DNA from: Variovorax paradoxus
GTDB taxonomy: Bacteria; Pseudomonadota; Gammaproteobacteria; Burkholderiales; Burkholderiaceae_C
Length of the DNA stretch: 64,000 nucleotides
Assembly (NCBI RefSeq): GCF_000834655.1
Contig: NZ_JXQQ01000043.1
Location: forward strand, 1-64,000
Reading direction: 5' to 3'
The translations under genes were made by a program, and so were the position numbers. The stretch's first letter is position 1. Each line of letters opens with the position of its first letter. This document shows positions 44,381-53,234 of this stretch, piece by piece. Under the pieces are notes generated by a model that was not told where the DNA came from, ran no database searches, and saw nothing but the letters and a program-made list of their open reading frames with translations.

Positions 44381-45094
44381 ATGCCCCTGCACACCACCGC
44401 CCTCGTCCTTTTCTCCGGCGGCCAGGATTCGACCACCTGCCTGGCCGATGCGCTCTCGAAGTACCAGCGCGTCGAGACGCTGGGCTTCGACTACGGGCAG
44501 CGCCACCGCGTCGAGCTCGACGTGCGCGGCACCATCCTTGCCCAGATGCGCGAGCGCTTTCCCGACTGGGCGCCGCGCCTGGGCGAAGACCACGTGCTCA
44601 CGCTCGCGGCGCTGGCCCAGCTGGGCGGCTCCTCGCTCACCGAAGAGGTCGCCTTCGCGATGCAGGCCGACGGCCTGCCCAACACCTTCGTGCCCGGGCG
44701 CAACCTGCTGTTCCTCACGCTGGCCGGCGCGCTGGCCTACCGGCGCGGGCTGCAGGTGATCGTCACCGGCGTCTGCGAGACCGATTTCTCGGGCTACCCC
44801 GACTGCCGCGACGACACCATGAAGGCGATGCAGCTGGCGCTCTCGCTCGGGCTGGAGCGGCGCCTGGTCATCGAGACGCCGCTCATGTGGATCGACAAGG
44901 CCGAGACCTGGCAGATGGCGCACCGCCTCGGCGGCGAGCCGCTGGTCGACCTGATCGTGGAAGAGACCCACACCTGCTACCTCGGCGACCGCGTGCACCG
45001 CCAGGCCTGGGGCTACGGGTGCGGCGAATGCCCCGCCTGCGACCTGCGCAAGAAGGGCTGGGAGCGCTATTCCGGTCAGGCCGCGGCGGGCTGA
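44381..45094 (+). CDS. queC: 7-cyano-7-deazaguanine synthase QueC
   Basis: A 237-aa enzyme that converts 7-carboxy-7-deazaguanine to preQ0 using ATP and ammonia, for queuosine tRNA modification. The PP-loop is ALVLFSGGQDSTTCLADAL near residues 7-25. Also typical are TLGFDYGQRHRVEL, NTFVPGRNLLFLTLAGALAYRRG, GVCETDFSGYPDCRDDTM and the zinc-binding C-terminal cysteines (THTCYLGD, then CGECPACDLRKKGW). Start ATG at 44381; upstream frames run into the divergent DUF2177 gene. No other queuosine genes flank it. Its last 19 nt overlap the 3' end of the opposing ABC gene. Confidence 0.96.
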   Translation: MPLHTTALVLFSGGQDSTTCLADALSKYQRVETLGFDYGQRHRVELDVRGTILAQMRERFPDWAPRLGEDHVLTLAALAQLGGSSLTEEVAFAMQADGLPNTFVPGRNLLFLTLAGALAYRRGLQVIVTGVCETDFSGYPDCRDDTMKAMQLALSLGLERRLVIETPLMWIDKAETWQMAHRLGGEPLVDLIVEETHTCYLGDRVHRQAWGYGCGECPACDLRKKGWERYSGQAAAG

Positions 45095-46875
45095 GCCGCC
45101 GAGGTGTTCAGCCGGTAGCGCGCGCCGCCTGCTGTTCCTGTTCCTTCTTCCTGCGGCACCAGCGTCCAGCGCTGGTTGTGGAAATCGCCGACCGCCGCGC
45201 GGTGCGCGATCGACACCATCGCGCCGCCCGCTGCGCGCACCGTGTCCGAGAGGCGCTTGTAGAGCACGCCCTCGGCCTGCGCGTCCAGGGCGCTGGTGAT
45301 CTCGTCTGCAAAGAGCCATGACGGCTTCTTCAGCAGCACGCGGGCGATGGCCAGGCGCTGCTGCTCGCCGCCGGACAGCTTCTGGCTCCATGAGTCGCTG
45401 TCGTCCAGGCGGGTGGCCAGGTCGGGAAGCAGGGCGTCGGCCAGGGCCTGGCGCAGCTGGTCGTCTGTGAAATCGGCGGCGGGGTTCGGGTAGGTCAGCG
45501 CGTCGCGCAGCTTGCCGTCGGGGACGTAGGGGCGTTGGGGCATGAAGACCGCGCCGTCAGGCACCTTCACGTGCCCGCTCGCGAACGGCCAGATGCCGGC
45601 GAAGGATCGGAACAACGTCGACTTGCCGCTGCCCGAGGGGCCCTGCAGCAACACGCTGTCGCCGGGTTTCACGGCCAGTGCGGCGCCGCTCAGCAGGGCG
45701 GCGCCATTGGGCAAAGACACCGAGAGATCGTCGCTGCGCAGCTCCCCGGCCGCCTCGCCGCGTTCCAGCGGCATGGCCTGCGCGGCATGGGCGCGCATGG
45801 CATCGTCGAAGGTGGTCAGGCGGTCGGTGGTGGCGCGCCAGACGGCGACCTTGTCGTAGTTGTCGACGAACCAGCTCAGCGAGTCCTGCACCTTGCCGAA
45901 TGCGGACGAAATCTGCATCAGCTGGCCCAGCTGGATCGCACCGCTGAAGAAGCGGGGTGCGGCCACCACGAACGGGAAGATCACCGCGGCCTGCCCGAAG
46001 AACGAGGTGAAGGTGATCAGGTTCTTCTGCTGCTTGATGAGCAGCAGGTAGTTGCGCAGCACGCTGCCGAAGCGCGTGTCGAGCTGGCCGTGCTCGACCT
46101 TCTCGCCCCTGTCCAGCGCGATCGCCTCGCTGTACTCGCGCACCCGCACCAGGTGATGCCGGAAATCGGCCTCGAAACGCTGCTGGCGGAAATTGGTGCC
46201 GATCAGCGGGCGACCGATGAAGTGCGTGATGACCGTCCCCACCACGCAGTACGCCACCGCCAGCCACACCATGGCGCCCACGATCTGGTAAGTGGTGCCC
46301 CCCATCGAGAATTCGAAGCTGCCCGACAGCCCCCAGAGGATGCCGACGAAGCTGACCAGCGTGACCACCGCGTTCAGCAGGCCCATCGACAGCGTCATCG
46401 TGTAGTCGGTGAAAAGCTGCATGTCTTCCTGGATGCGCTGGTCGGGGTTGTCCGGCGCCTGGCCGTCCTTGCCCGCGTAGCGCGCGAGTTCCAGGTGATA
46501 GAAGGTGCGGTTGGCCATCCAGCGCGTCATGTAGTCGCGCGTCATCCAGGTGCGCCAGCGCAGCTGCAGCAATTGCGTCACGTAGAACTTGAGCACCTGC
46601 AGCAGGATGTTGAAGAAGGCCAGCACGCAGAACACGCGGATCTCGCGCCAGAACACGGTCGCGTCCTTGTTCTGCAGCCCGTCGTAGAAGCGCCCGTACC
46701 ACTGGTTGAAGAGCACCAGCGCGTAGACGTACGCCAGGTTGAGCGCGACGATCCCCGCGAACATGGCCCGCGCGCGCCATTTCTCCTCGGACCTGAAATA
46801 GGGCGCCGCCAGCGCAAAGACGCGCCTCAGCACCTGGGTGAACGTGGCGGCTCGCGCCGTGACGGATGAAGACAT
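45076..46875 (-). CDS. ABC transporter ATPase/permease, SbmA/BacA-YddA type
   Basis: A 599-aa half-transporter. The N-terminal membrane domain has SbmA/ABCD-type signatures: LFNQWYGRFYDGLQNKDATVFWREI, RWRTWMTRDYMTRWMANRTFYHLEL, NPDQRIQEDMQLFTDYTM, ADFRHHLVRVREYSEAIAL and SSAFGKVQDSLSWFVDNYDKVAVWRATTDRL. The ATPase has Walker A GPSGSGKSTLFRS, signature LSGGEQQRLAIARVLL and Walker B WLFADEITSALD. Relatives import peptides, vitamin B12 or fatty acyl groups; substrate unknown. It follows a phosphonate-type HD gene on the same strand, 109 nt away, probably in its own unit. Confidence 0.9.
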   Translation of the reverse strand: MSSSVTARAATFTQVLRRVFALAAPYFRSEEKWRARAMFAGIVALNLAYVYALVLFNQWYGRFYDGLQNKDATVFWREIRVFCVLAFFNILLQVLKFYVTQLLQLRWRTWMTRDYMTRWMANRTFYHLELARYAGKDGQAPDNPDQRIQEDMQLFTDYTMTLSMGLLNAVVTLVSFVGILWGLSGSFEFSMGGTTYQIVGAMVWLAVAYCVVGTVITHFIGRPLIGTNFRQQRFEADFRHHLVRVREYSEAIALDRGEKVEHGQLDTRFGSVLRNYLLLIKQQKNLITFTSFFGQAAVIFPFVVAAPRFFSGAIQLGQLMQISSAFGKVQDSLSWFVDNYDKVAVWRATTDRLTTFDDAMRAHAAQAMPLERGEAAGELRSDDLSVSLPNGAALLSGAALAVKPGDSVLLQGPSGSGKSTLFRSFAGIWPFASGHVKVPDGAVFMPQRPYVPDGKLRDALTYPNPAADFTDDQLRQALADALLPDLATRLDDSDSWSQKLSGGEQQRLAIARVLLKKPSWLFADEITSALDAQAEGVLYKRLSDTVRAAGGAMVSIAHRAAVGDFHNQRWTLVPQEEGTGTAGGARYRLNTSAAQPAAA

Positions 46876-46984
46876 GCAGGTTTCCTCGCAGGCGCAGGTG
46901 CGCCGGACATCATGAGGAAACCATAGTAGACAAATGTTTCTTAAACGGACCTGAAACCCGGCCGCCGGGCAAAAAAAGTCTTCC

Positions 46985-47545
46985 TCAGCGCAGCAGGACC
47001 CGCCCGGCTGTCGAGAGGAAATGTGCGAGCGGCGGTGTCTTCAGCCCCTCGACCTTGGCCTCCTCGTCCCAGAGCCTCAGGCGTACCGCATCGTCGGCCC
47101 AGCGATGTTCGGCAAAACGGCTCGCCGCGGCCGCATCCATCACCCCGCCCTGCAGCGCAAGGCTGCGCACCGAATCGGGCGACAGCTTCACGAAATAGTC
47201 CGGCCGCGTCGCGCACAGGTAGCGCTTGGCATCCACATGCAGCCGTATCGGCTCGCGCACTTCCACATCGAAGGCGCCGCGCAGCAGCGGCAGCGCGATG
47301 TATTGATGGCGATCGTCGATGCCCAGTTCGGTGGGCGATTGCGCAAGCGTCTGGTGCTCGGCGATCAGCAGGTGCCCCAGGTCGTGCAGCAGCGCGGCGG
47401 TGACGAGCGCATCGCCCGCGCCCGCCTGCTCGGCGAGCCACGCGCACTGCAGCGCGTGCTCCAGCTGCGACACCGGCTCGCCCGCATACGCAACCCCGCC
47501 GCGTTCGGCGAACAGGCGTGCGATCTCGGCAAGGTCGAGTGTCAT
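46985..47545 (-). CDS. HD-domain oxygenase of phosphonate catabolism (PhnZ-like)
   Basis: A 186-aa protein. The HD metal motif is QLEHALQCAWLAEQAGAG...TAALLHDLGHLL. Just before it, VAYAGEPVSQ has Tyr20 and Glu23, the same spacing as the Tyr24/Glu27 gate of PhnZ, a mixed-valence di-iron oxygenase that cleaves 2-amino-1-hydroxyethylphosphonate. Further metal ligands fit HQYIALPLLRGAF and IRLHVDAKRYLC. It diverges from the 2-aminoethylphosphonate importer genes, which supports a phosphonate role. Start MTLDLAEI at 47545 is chosen for family length, though its RBS is weak; an upstream in-frame start is at 47602. The partner dioxygenase PhnY is not in the window. Confidence 0.85.
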   Translation of the reverse strand: MTLDLAEIARLFAERGGVAYAGEPVSQLEHALQCAWLAEQAGAGDALVTAALLHDLGHLLIAEHQTLAQSPTELGIDDRHQYIALPLLRGAFDVEVREPIRLHVDAKRYLCATRPDYFVKLSPDSVRSLALQGGVMDAAAASRFAEHRWADDAVRLRLWDEEAKVEGLKTPPLAHFLSTAGRVLLR

Positions 47546-47720
47546 GGAAGTGAAACGAAGCGCGTGCGACAGCCTGCGAAGCGTCGCCGCGCGCCATGAC
47601 ATCCGTGTGACGCATCTGACAAACCCCTGTCATATGGCGCTGCGAGCATCGCCGCGTTCACGGGCAAGCCGTGCGTACTTTCGTCCGCGTACTTTCAATC
47701 ATCGCCAGGAATTTCCCATC

Positions 47721-48758
47721 ATGCTGTTTCGCTTCATCCGTCGTGCCGCCGTGCCGGCCGCCCTGTTCTCGCTGGCGTTCGCCGCCTCCGCCCAGGGCCG
47801 CACCGAGCTGCTGGTCTACACCGCGCTCGAAGCCGACCAGGTGCAGGCCTACAAGGCTGCCTTCGAAAAGGAAAACCCCACCATCGAGCTGAAGTTCGTG
47901 CGCGACTCCACCGGCATCGTCACCGCCAAGCTGCTCGCAGAAAAGGCCAACCCGCAGGCCGATGTCGTGTGGGGCCTGGCCGCCACCTCGCTCATGCTGC
48001 TCGACAAGGAAGGCATGCTCCAGCCCTATGCGCCCAAGGGCCTGGATGCCATCAAGCCCACCATGCGCGATCCGGCCAATCCGCCCAAGTGGGTCGGCAT
48101 GGACGTGTGGTCGTCGGCCATCTGCTTCAACACCGCCGAAGCCACCAAGAAGAACCTGCCCAAGCCCGCCAGCTGGGCCGACCTGACCAACCCGGTCTAC
48201 AAGGGCCAGATCACCATGCCCAACCCCGCGGCATCGGGCACCGGCTACCTGATGGTGTCGGGCTGGATCCAGATGATGGGCGAGGACAAGGCGTGGAAGT
48301 ACATGGACGCGCTGCACCAGAACATCGGCATCTACAGCCAGTCGGGCAGCAAGCCCTGCCGCCAGGCCGGCGCGGGTGAGTTCGCGCTCGGCATGTCCTT
48401 CGAATACCGCGCCAACAAGACCAAGCGCGACGGCGCACCAATCGACATCGTGCTGCCGAAGGAAGGCCTCGGCTGGGACATGGAAGCCACCGGCATCATC
48501 AAGACCAGCAAGAAGCAGGACGCCGCCAAGGCACTGGCCGACTGGGCCGTGACGAAGCAGGCCAACGAGCTCTACGCCAAGAACTTCGCCGTGCTCGCGC
48601 TGCCGGGCATCCAGGAGAAGCTCGAGTTCGTGCCGGGCGACGTCGAGAAGCTGCTCGCCAAGAACGACTTCACCTGGGCTGCCGCGAACCGCGACCGCAT
48701 CCTGACGGAATGGTCCAAGCGCTACGAATCGAAGTCGGAAAAGAAGGCACCGCTCTGA
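47721..48758 (+). CDS. phnS: 2-aminoethylphosphonate ABC transporter substrate-binding protein
   Basis: A 345-aa periplasmic protein. Signal peptide MLFRFIRRAAVPAALFSLAFAASAQG; ATG at 47721 with AGGA about 10 nt upstream. The mature domain is an iron/AEP-type family 1 binding protein: ELLVYTALEADQVQAYKAAFEKENP, RDSTGIVTAKLLAEKANPQADVVWGLAA, MDVWSSAICFNT, LPKPASWADLTNPVYKGQITMPNPAASGTGY and LGMSFEYRANKTKRDGAPI. The AEP-specific branch (PhnS2 type) uses these motifs. It diverges from the PhnZ-like gene and leads phnT and the permease, with a REP element between phnS and phnT. Confidence 0.92.
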   Translation: MLFRFIRRAAVPAALFSLAFAASAQGRTELLVYTALEADQVQAYKAAFEKENPTIELKFVRDSTGIVTAKLLAEKANPQADVVWGLAATSLMLLDKEGMLQPYAPKGLDAIKPTMRDPANPPKWVGMDVWSSAICFNTAEATKKNLPKPASWADLTNPVYKGQITMPNPAASGTGYLMVSGWIQMMGEDKAWKYMDALHQNIGIYSQSGSKPCRQAGAGEFALGMSFEYRANKTKRDGAPIDIVLPKEGLGWDMEATGIIKTSKKQDAAKALADWAVTKQANELYAKNFAVLALPGIQEKLEFVPGDVEKLLAKNDFTWAAANRDRILTEWSKRYESKSEKKAPL

Positions 48759-48769
48759 TGCAACCCCAA

Positions 48770-48838
48770 CCGTTCGGGCCGAGCTTGTCGAAGCCTCGCG
48801 TGATCGAAGCAGCCCTTCGACGAGCTCAGGGCGAACGG
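48770..48838. repeat. REP element between phnS and phnT
   Basis: CCGTTCGGGCCGAGCTTGTC+GAAGC pairs imperfectly with the downstream CTTCGACGAGCTCAGGGCGAAC+GG around a TGATCGAAGCAG loop. As in many operons, a REP hairpin after a binding-protein gene may stabilise that transcript relative to the distal genes. Confidence 0.88.
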
Positions 48839-48870
48839 TGGGCAAGCACAGGCGAACGGCGGACACGTCA

Positions 48871-49953
48871 ATGACCAGCTTTCTCTCCCTCCGCGGCATC
48901 GGCAAGTCCTTTGGCGCCACCCGCGTGCTCGACGGCATCGACCTGGACATCGAGCCGGGCGAATTCGTGTGCCTGCTCGGTCCCTCGGGGTGCGGCAAGA
49001 CCACGCTGCTGCGCATCGTGTGCGGCATCGAGCTCGCCGACGGCGGGCAGATCCTGCTCGGCGGCCAGGACATCGCGGGCCTGCCGCCCGCTGCGCGCGG
49101 CTTCGGCGTGGTGTTCCAGTCGTATGCGTTGTTCCCCAACCTCACGGCGGCGCAGAACATCGCCTACGGCCTGCACCCCACCGGCGCGCTCGCACGCGAG
49201 ATGGCCAAGCGCTCGCGCGAGATGCTCGATCTCGTCGGCCTCGCCGCGCATGCCGACAAATACCCGGTGCAGCTCTCGGGCGGCCAGCAGCAGCGCATCG
49301 CGTTGGCGCGCGCCCTCGCGCCGAACCCGCGCCTCTTGCTGCTCGACGAGCCCCTCTCCGCGCTCGACGCGCAGGTGCGCGCGAGCCTGCGCAGCGAGAT
49401 CCGCTCGCTGCAGAAGCGCCTGGGCATCGTCACCATCATGGTCACGCACGACCAGGAAGAAGCGCTCTCGATGGCCGACCGCGTGGTGCTGATGCACAAC
49501 GGCCGCATCGAGCAGGCCGGCACGCCCGACGAGCTGTACCGCCAGCCGCGCACCCGCTTCGTGGCCAGCTTCGTCGGCCGCATGAACATGCTGCCCGCGA
49601 CCGTGCTGGCCGACGGCAAGGTGCGCGTGCGCGACAGCGAATTGTTCTGCGCACCGGGCAACCTGAACAGCTTGAGCGTGGGATCGCAGGCCACCGTGGG
49701 CATCCGCCCCGAGCACGTGGTGGTCAAGCGCTTCGGCACCGAAATGGGCGCCAACAGTTTCGCTGCGCGCCTGCTCGACACGGAATTCTTCGGCAACCGT
49801 ACCTCGGCGCGGCTGGCCTGCGAGCCGCTCGGCATCGAGATCGAGGCCGAGCTGCCCGCCGATGCGCGCAGCGGCGGCGACGAGCCGCTGGTGCCCAGCA
49901 GCATGGTGCATATCCAGCTGCCGCTGAACGCGCTGTCCGTGCTGGCGCATTGA
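48871..49953 (+). CDS. phnT: 2-aminoethylphosphonate ABC transporter ATP-binding protein
   Basis: A 360-aa ATPase. SFLSLRGIGKSFGATRVLDGIDLDIEPGEF opens the domain. Walker A GPSGCGKTTLLRIV, Q-loop VVFQSYALFPNLTAAQNIAYGL, signature LSGGQQQRIALARAL, Walker B LLLLDEPLSALD and H-loop IMVTHDQEEALSMADRVVLM are intact. A C-terminal TOBE-like region follows (SFVGRMNMLPATVL, VGIRPEHVVVKRFG). The start MTSFLSLRG at 48871 is used; the longer frame begins in the REP element. It stops 2 nt before the permease ATG. Confidence 0.93.
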   Translation: MTSFLSLRGIGKSFGATRVLDGIDLDIEPGEFVCLLGPSGCGKTTLLRIVCGIELADGGQILLGGQDIAGLPPAARGFGVVFQSYALFPNLTAAQNIAYGLHPTGALAREMAKRSREMLDLVGLAAHADKYPVQLSGGQQQRIALARALAPNPRLLLLDEPLSALDAQVRASLRSEIRSLQKRLGIVTIMVTHDQEEALSMADRVVLMHNGRIEQAGTPDELYRQPRTRFVASFVGRMNMLPATVLADGKVRVRDSELFCAPGNLNSLSVGSQATVGIRPEHVVVKRFGTEMGANSFAARLLDTEFFGNRTSARLACEPLGIEIEAELPADARSGGDEPLVPSSMVHIQLPLNALSVLAH

Positions 49954-49955
49954 GC

Positions 49956-51671
49956 ATGAGCAGCTTTCCCAACGCCATCGCCGTCGCGCCGGTGGCGATA
50001 GCGCGCAGCAGCGCGTTCGACCGCGAGCGCTGGCTCACAGGCGCAGCCGTCGCGCTGGTCGTGCTGCTGCTGGTCGTGATCGTCGCGCTGCCCGTCGGTG
50101 CGTTGGTCGGCCAGAGCTTCTTCGACCGCGCCGGTGCCTTCGTGGGCCTCGCGAACTTCGCGCGCTACCTCGACAGCCCGGCACTCGTGCAGTCGGCCTT
50201 CAACAGCCTGTGGATCGCAGCGATCAGCGCCGTGATCTGTACGGCCATCGCCTACGTGTTCGCCTATGGGCTCACGCTCTCGTGCATGCCGGCCAAGGGC
50301 GCGCTGCGCGCGGTGGCGCTCGTTCCGCTGCTGGCGCCTTCGCTGCTGCCTGCCATCAGCCTGGTGTATCTCTTCGGCAACCAGGGGCTCTTCAAGGGGC
50401 TGATGGGCGAAGCCTCGATCTACGGGCCGCTGGGCATCGTGCTCGGCTCGGTGTTCTGGACGTTGCCGCATGCGCTGCTCATCCTCACGACCGCCATGGC
50501 CACGTCAGATGGTCGGCTGTATGAAGCGGCGCAGACGCTCGGCGCATCGCGCTGGCGCATCTTCCGCACGGTGACGCTGCCGTCCTCCCGCTACGGCCTC
50601 ATCGTGGCCGCGATGGTGGTGTTCGTGCTGGTCATCACCGACTTCGGCGTGCCCAAGGTGGTCGGCGGGCAGACCGGCGTGCTCGCGACCGACATCTACA
50701 AGCAGGTGGTCGGGCAGCAGAACTTCCAGATGGGCGCGGTGGTCGGCCTCGTGCTGCTCATTCCCGCGGTGCTCTCGTTCCTCGTCGAGCGGCGCGTGCG
50801 CAGCAAGCAGGCCGCGGCGCTCTCGGCGCGTGCCACGCCCTACCAGCCCGAACCCGTGGCGTCGCGCGACCGCGCGCTGCTCGTGTTCTGCACGCTCACC
50901 GCCTGCGCCATCCTCGTGATGATCGGCATGGCGGTGTTCGCATCGCTCGCGACCTACTGGCCCTACAAGCTCACGCCGTCGCTGAAGAACTACGACTTCA
51001 GCAACATGGACGGCGGCGGCTGGGGCAGCTATTTCAATTCGCTGCGGCTCGCGCTGTGCGCCGCGGTGGCCGGTGCGCTCGTCACCTTCGTCTCGGCTTA
51101 CCTCGTGGAAAAGCCGCGCCACTTCGGCTTCTTGCGCGAACTGCTCAACCTGCTCGCGAACCTGCCGCTCGCGGTGCCGGGGCTGGTGCTGGGCGTGGGC
51201 TACATCTTCTTCTTCATCTCGCCCTCGAATCCGCTGAACGGCCTGTACGGCGGCATGACGATCCTGGTCATCTGCACGGTGGCGCACTTCTTCTCGGTGG
51301 CGCACCTCACCTCGCTCACCGCGCTGCGCCAGCTCGACCGCGAGTACGAGCTGGTGTCCGAGTCGATGGGCGTGCCGTTCTGGCGCACGCTCTGGCGCGT
51401 GCACCTGCCGGTGGCGCTGCCGACCGTGCTCAACGTGGGCGGCTATTTCTTCGTCAACGCGATGACCACCGTGTCGGCCGTCGTGTTCCTCTATTCGCCG
51501 CAGACCACGCTGGCTGCGATCGCCGTGCTCAACATGGACGATGCCGGCGACGTGGCGCCCGCGGCCGCCATGGCCTCGCTGATCATGCTCACCGCCGCCG
51601 TCGGCCGCGGCGTGTTCGCGCTGGCCGGGCACTGGGCGCTTGCGCGCACCCAGGCCTGGAGAAGCCGGTAG
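49956..51671 (+). CDS. phnU: 2-aminoethylphosphonate ABC transporter permease (fused two-domain)
   Basis: A 571-aa permease with two binding-protein-dependent transport domains in one chain, about twelve helices. Each half has an EAA-type loop: YEAAQTLGASRWRIFRTVTLP (about residue 189) and YELVSESMGVPFWRTLWRVHLPVALP (about residue 465). The fusion takes the place of separate PhnU and PhnV. ATG at 49956, two nt after phnT. LITDFGVPKVVGGQTGVLATDIYKQVVG is typical of AEP/iron permeases. The three genes make a complete importer. Confidence 0.92.
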   Translation: MSSFPNAIAVAPVAIARSSAFDRERWLTGAAVALVVLLLVVIVALPVGALVGQSFFDRAGAFVGLANFARYLDSPALVQSAFNSLWIAAISAVICTAIAYVFAYGLTLSCMPAKGALRAVALVPLLAPSLLPAISLVYLFGNQGLFKGLMGEASIYGPLGIVLGSVFWTLPHALLILTTAMATSDGRLYEAAQTLGASRWRIFRTVTLPSSRYGLIVAAMVVFVLVITDFGVPKVVGGQTGVLATDIYKQVVGQQNFQMGAVVGLVLLIPAVLSFLVERRVRSKQAAALSARATPYQPEPVASRDRALLVFCTLTACAILVMIGMAVFASLATYWPYKLTPSLKNYDFSNMDGGGWGSYFNSLRLALCAAVAGALVTFVSAYLVEKPRHFGFLRELLNLLANLPLAVPGLVLGVGYIFFFISPSNPLNGLYGGMTILVICTVAHFFSVAHLTSLTALRQLDREYELVSESMGVPFWRTLWRVHLPVALPTVLNVGGYFFVNAMTTVSAVVFLYSPQTTLAAIAVLNMDDAGDVAPAAAMASLIMLTAAVGRGVFALAGHWALARTQAWRSR

Positions 51672-51737
51672 CCGCGCGATCGCTGTCGGCGCCGTGTCCG
51701 ACTTGACTGGCAAGACGGCAGGCATAGCATCCCCCGG

Positions 51738-51872
51738 ATGAGAAGCGCAGCTTTTGTCCTCCTGTTCTGCATCGGCCTGATCGCGGCCGGTTGCGACGAC
51801 AAGCCCAAGCCCGGCGGACCCATGCCCAAGGCTTCGGCAAACGTCGTTTCGCCGGTCCTGCTCGCGGGCTGA
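51738..51872 (+). CDS. Small lipoprotein, 44 aa
   Basis: MRSAAFVLLFCIGLIAAGCDDKPKPGGPMPK... begins with a basic residue and a hydrophobic leader ending in the lipobox AAGC, then a charged and Pro-rich tail ending SPVLLAG. It is too short for most gene callers. It lies 66 nt after the phosphonate permease and 96 nt before the MFS gene. No function is apparent; a role with either neighbour is not supported by sequence. Confidence 0.6.
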   Translation: MRSAAFVLLFCIGLIAAGCDDKPKPGGPMPKASANVVSPVLLAG

Positions 51873-51968
51873 TACGCGCCTGGCGCGTGAAGGCGGCCGC
51901 GTGCCGCCCGTCATTGCGCGCTCGCAGCACGCTGCGCGGCGGGTATCCTCGGTGCGGAGAAAAAAACA

Positions 51969-53234
51969 ATGAAGACACCCGAGACCACCGTCCACGCGGC
52001 GGATTCGCGCTACGCCATGCTGCGCCTGGCGCTCACGCTTCTGATCATGACGGTCGGCAGCAGCGGCATGTACGTGGTCTCGGTGATGCTGCCCGCGGTG
52101 CAGGCCGAGTTCGGCATCGACCGCGCCGCTGCATCGCTGCCCTACACCTGGCTCATGCTCGGCTTCGGTTTCGGCGGCGTGCTGATGGGCAGGCTGGCCG
52201 ACCGCTTCGGCGTGATGTGGCCGCTCCTGATGGGTTCGGTGTTCCTCGCCGCGGGCTACATCGCCACGGGACTGTCGGGCGGCATCGTCTCGTTCACCGT
52301 CGCTCAGGCCCTCCTGGTCGGCCTGCTCGGCAGCTCAGCCGCGTTTGCGCCACTGGTGGCCGACACTTCGCTGTGGTTCGTCAAGCGGCGCGGCATCGCT
52401 GTGGCGATCTGCGCGAGCGGCAACTATGTCGCCGGTGCCATCTGGCCGCCCATCGCGCAGCACTTCATCGAGACGGTCGGCTGGCGCCAAACGTACATCG
52501 GCATGGGCATCTTCTGCGGCATCGCGATGGCGGTGCTCGCGCTTTTCTTCCGTGCACGGCCGCCGGCGGTGGCCGCTGCGCCGGTCGGCAATGCATCGGA
52601 TGCAGTGCCGCCGCGCGACATGACACGCCCCTTCGGCTTGAGCATGGGCTCGGCACAGGCCCTGCTGTGCGTTGCGGCCGTGGCGTGCTGCGTGGCGATG
52701 GCCATGCCGCAGGTGCACATCGTGGCCTACTGCGGCGACCTGGGCTACGGCCCTGCGCGGGGCGCGCAGATGCTGTCGCTGATGCTCGGGTTCGGCGTGG
52801 TGAGCCGGCTGGTATCAGGTGCGATCTGCGACCGCATCGGCGGGCTTCGCACGCTGCTGCTGGGCGGCGTGCTGCAGTGCGTTGCGCTGCTCCTTTTCCT
52901 GCCGTTCGACGGGCTCGTGTCGCTCTATGTGATCTCGGCGCTGTTCGGGCTTTTCCAGGGTGGGCTCGTGCCGGCCTACGCGATCATCGTGCGCGAGCAC
53001 TTTCCGCCGAAGGAAGCTGGTGCGCGCGTAGGCACGGTGCTGATGTTCTCGCTGTTCGGCATGGCGCTGGGCGGGTGGATGTCGGGCAAGGTGTTCGACC
53101 TGACCGGCAGCTACCACGCGGCTTTCGTCAACGGCATTGGCTGGAACCTGCTGAACCTCTGCATCGCGTCGTTCCTGCTCTTCAGGCTGTATCGCCTGCG
53201 GCTTCGGCCACCAGGCGGCCCAGTGTCCGCATAG
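51969..53234 (+). CDS. MFS transporter
   Basis: A 421-aa major facilitator with about twelve helices in two halves. The helix 2-3 loop is GFGGVLMGRLADRFGVMWPLLMGS, and the second half has its counterpart in SGAICDRIGGLRTLLLGG. GKVFDLTGSYHAAFVNGIGWN near the end is typical of the monocarboxylate/oxalate-formate branch. ATG at 51969. The last 53 nt overlap the 3' end of the opposing MocR regulator gene. Substrate unknown; a small organic acid is the likeliest class. Confidence 0.9.
   Translation: MKTPETTVHAADSRYAMLRLALTLLIMTVGSSGMYVVSVMLPAVQAEFGIDRAAASLPYTWLMLGFGFGGVLMGRLADRFGVMWPLLMGSVFLAAGYIATGLSGGIVSFTVAQALLVGLLGSSAAFAPLVADTSLWFVKRRGIAVAICASGNYVAGAIWPPIAQHFIETVGWRQTYIGMGIFCGIAMAVLALFFRARPPAVAAAPVGNASDAVPPRDMTRPFGLSMGSAQALLCVAAVACCVAMAMPQVHIVAYCGDLGYGPARGAQMLSLMLGFGVVSRLVSGAICDRIGGLRTLLLGGVLQCVALLLFLPFDGLVSLYVISALFGLFQGGLVPAYAIIVREHFPPKEAGARVGTVLMFSLFGMALGGWMSGKVFDLTGSYHAAFVNGIGWNLLNLCIASFLLFRLYRLRLRPPGGPVSA

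Noticed and set aside
46950..46975. GC hairpin with an A/T run considered as a terminator
   Set aside because: The run of A lies after the stem on the plus strand, and the T-run lies before the stem on the minus strand, so neither strand has a stem followed by U's.
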